From assembly GCA_005882445.1 (NCBI GenBank), contig VBAN01000074.1, forward strand, positions 1 to 8,023: a DNA stretch of 8,023 nt, given 5' to 3'. Shown here piece after piece: positions 7,064 through 8,023 of the stretch. Both the position numbers and the translations under genes were made by a program. This DNA is from Candidatus Segetimicrobium genomatis. Its GTDB lineage: Bacteria > Sysuimicrobiota > Sysuimicrobiia > Sysuimicrobiales > Segetimicrobiaceae. Position 1 is the first letter of the stretch, and each line of letters opens with the position of its first letter. The notes under the pieces were generated by a model. It was not told where the DNA came from, did not search any database, and worked only from the letters and a program-made list of their open reading frames with translations.

Positions 7064-8023
7064 ATGGCAGCCATCAGCCGGGCGGATGTGACATGGGAGG
7101 GCGACCTGTTGAAGGGCAAGGGCGTGGTCAGCGCAAGCACCAGCCGGGCCTTCAGCGCACTGCCGATCACGTGGGCGGCGCGCAACGAAGCGACCGTGGG
7201 GAAGACGAGCCCCGAAGAACTGATCGCGGCCGCCCATGCCGGCTGTTTTGCGATGGCGCTGTCCTTTGGGCTGGCCAACGCCGGGAAGCCGCCGCAGAAA
7301 CTCGAGGTCAGCGCGGCGGTGACCTTCGATAAGGTCGAGGCCGGCTTCCGGATTATCTCGAGCGCGCTCACGGTGCGCGGCTGGGTGCCGGGGCTGGACG
7401 CCGAGGGCTTCCGGAGGGCCGCCGAAAGCGCCAAAGACGGGTGCCCGGTCTCCCAGGCGCTCAAGGGAAACGTCAAGCTCAGCCTCGAGCCGCGCGGCCT
7501 CCCCGAGGGCGGTCGCCGCACTGCTCCCGCAGCCGGCGGGAGGCGCCGGCCAGGTCTCGGCGGGCGAGAAATCGGGCACGATAGAAGCGTGGACATCTCG
7601 CAGACCCTCGTCAGCGCGACATCGATCGTTGCCGTCCTGTTCTATGCGGCCATTCTGTTCGACGGTGGGAGGGCGGCTTCGCGGCATATCCGGGCCGGGG
7701 AACCTCAGTGGGCCTGGGGAGCAACCCTGCTTGCCGTCGACATCATCCTGGCCAACGAGATCGTGACGCGGTGGGAGCGGTGGCACAGCATCTTCGGCTG
7801 GCCTCCACTGTTTGCCCCCACGCTGGCGGCCAGCCTGGCCTGGGCGGGGTGGACGGAGATCCGACGCCAGGGCGCGCCGCCGGGATGGATGGGGTCAGGC
7901 ACCGCGTTCTTCCTGTCGGGATCGCTGTTCAGCCAGTCGCTGCTCGGCGTGGGCGTGAAGTTTCACCCGCCGGTGGTCCCGCTGCTGGGCCTCGTCCTCG
8001 CGACCGCCGCGGGCCTGATGGGG
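7064..8023 (+). CDS. OsmC family peroxidase, frame continuous with a C-terminal membrane protein (open at right edge)
   Basis: ATG 7064 follows AAGGAGGT with a five-base spacer. Residues 1-143 are a full OsmC protein: VTWEGDLLKGKGVVS near the start, SPEELIAAAHAGCFAMALSF (49-68) with Cys61, and DGCPVSQALKG (125-135) with Cys127. These are the two cysteines that reduce organic hydroperoxides in OsmC (Cys59 and Cys125 in E. coli). Family members end here at about 140 residues, but no stop occurs. The frame continues through a Gly/Arg/Pro-rich stretch (about 144-174) into a hydrophobic protein and reaches the window end at 320 codons. The linker does not look like folded protein, and its DNA holds a hairpin (7524-7542), suggesting former intergenic DNA whose stop was lost by mutation or a sequencing indel. 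A genuine fusion is possible. The OsmC assignment itself is very secure. Confidence 0.9.
   Translation, partial: MAAISRADVTWEGDLLKGKGVVSASTSRAFSALPITWAARNEATVGKTSPEELIAAAHAGCFAMALSFGLANAGKPPQKLEVSAAVTFDKVEAGFRIISSALTVRGWVPGLDAEGFRRAAESAKDGCPVSQALKGNVKLSLEPRGLPEGGRRTAPAAGGRRRPGLGGREIGHDRSVDISQTLVSATSIVAVLFYAAILFDGGRAASRHIRAGEPQWAWGATLLAVDIILANEIVTRWERWHSIFGWPPLFAPTLAASLAWAGWTEIRRQGAPPGWMGSGTAFFLSGSLFSQSLLGVGVKFHPPVVPLLGLVLATAAGLMG
7524..7542 (+). terminator. Small hairpin in the OsmC-membrane protein junction
   Basis: CTCCCGC (7524-7530) pairs perfectly with GCGGGAG (7536-7542) around a five-base loop. No T-run follows. Its place right after the end of OsmC homology would suit a transcription stop or attenuator between two separate genes. 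In GC-rich DNA a 7-bp stem can be chance. Confidence 0.3.
7589..8023 (+). CDS. Multi-pass membrane protein of unknown function, possibly a separate gene starting at GTG 7589 (3' end outside window)
   Basis: This is the hydrophobic part of the frame that starts at 7064, listed separately because it may be its own gene. From GTG 7589 there are 145 codons to the window end, beginning VDISQTLVSA. Hydrophobic segments fit about five membrane helices at local residues 6-24, 41-59, 68-88, 102-122 and 127-145. Aromatic and charged residues (TRWERWHS) lie between the second and third. I do not recognise the family and propose no function. A separate start is plausible because homology to OsmC ends about 30 codons earlier, but the bases before the GTG (GATAGAAGC) make a poor ribosome site, so translation would rely on read-through or coupling from OsmC. 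Confidence 0.5.
   Translation, partial: MDISQTLVSATSIVAVLFYAAILFDGGRAASRHIRAGEPQWAWGATLLAVDIILANEIVTRWERWHSIFGWPPLFAPTLAASLAWAGWTEIRRQGAPPGWMGSGTAFFLSGSLFSQSLLGVGVKFHPPVVPLLGLVLATAAGLMG

Noticed and set aside
7058..7786. 242-codon minus-strand frame opposite OsmC
   Set aside because: No recognisable domain, and it overlaps a certain OsmC gene on the plus strand.
1..8023. CRISPR arrays, tRNA or rRNA genes, insertion sequences, phage genes
   Set aside because: No regularly spaced repeats, cloverleaf-like sequences, transposase or phage proteins were seen on reading either strand.

Overview
This is a GC-rich window (roughly two thirds G+C or more by eye) from a bacterium, with tightly packed and often overlapping genes. 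It carries three luciferase-like (LLM) oxidoreductases of the kinds that normally use coenzyme F420, a two-subunit M16 protease, and peroxide-detoxification genes. This fits an uncultured high-GC lineage with F420 metabolism, such as Actinobacteriota, Chloroflexota or related candidate phyla. No marker gene here fixes the phylum.

Left half, minus strand (4591 down to 1): a compact operon of four genes. It begins with an M16 peptidase carrying the zinc site, followed by an M16 partner that lacks the zinc site but carries the Arg/Tyr pair. Next come a Mer-like LLM oxidoreductase and an LLM oxidoreductase of the F420-dependent glucose-6-phosphate dehydrogenase family, which runs off the left edge. 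Overlaps of 8 and 4 bases and a 45-base spacer argue for one transcript with translational coupling. The two M16 chains together look like one heterodimeric protease.

Middle, plus strand (about 4698 to 6485): a gene resembling AlkZ-related winged-helix proteins, interrupted by an apparent one-base frameshift near 5298-5326. A third LLM oxidoreductase (Rv1855c-like family) follows after 19 bases, behind a near-perfect Shine-Dalgarno sequence. A strong 16-bp hairpin lies just after it, between convergent genes.

Right end: a thioredoxin-like peroxiredoxin gene (minus strand) has lost an internal block that should hold the conserved active-site arginine, and its reading frame shifts at the same point. 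Diverging from it is an OsmC peroxidase gene whose usual stop is absent, so its frame runs without interruption into a multi-helix membrane protein that continues past the right edge.

The minus-strand operon looks intact, while three lesions or anomalies fall within about 2.3 kb on the right (5.3-7.6 kb). Either this part is decaying or remodelled, or the assembly has local indel errors. I found no clearly new defence or mobile system. The most unusual intact feature is the coupling of a split M16 protease to F420-type oxidoreductases.
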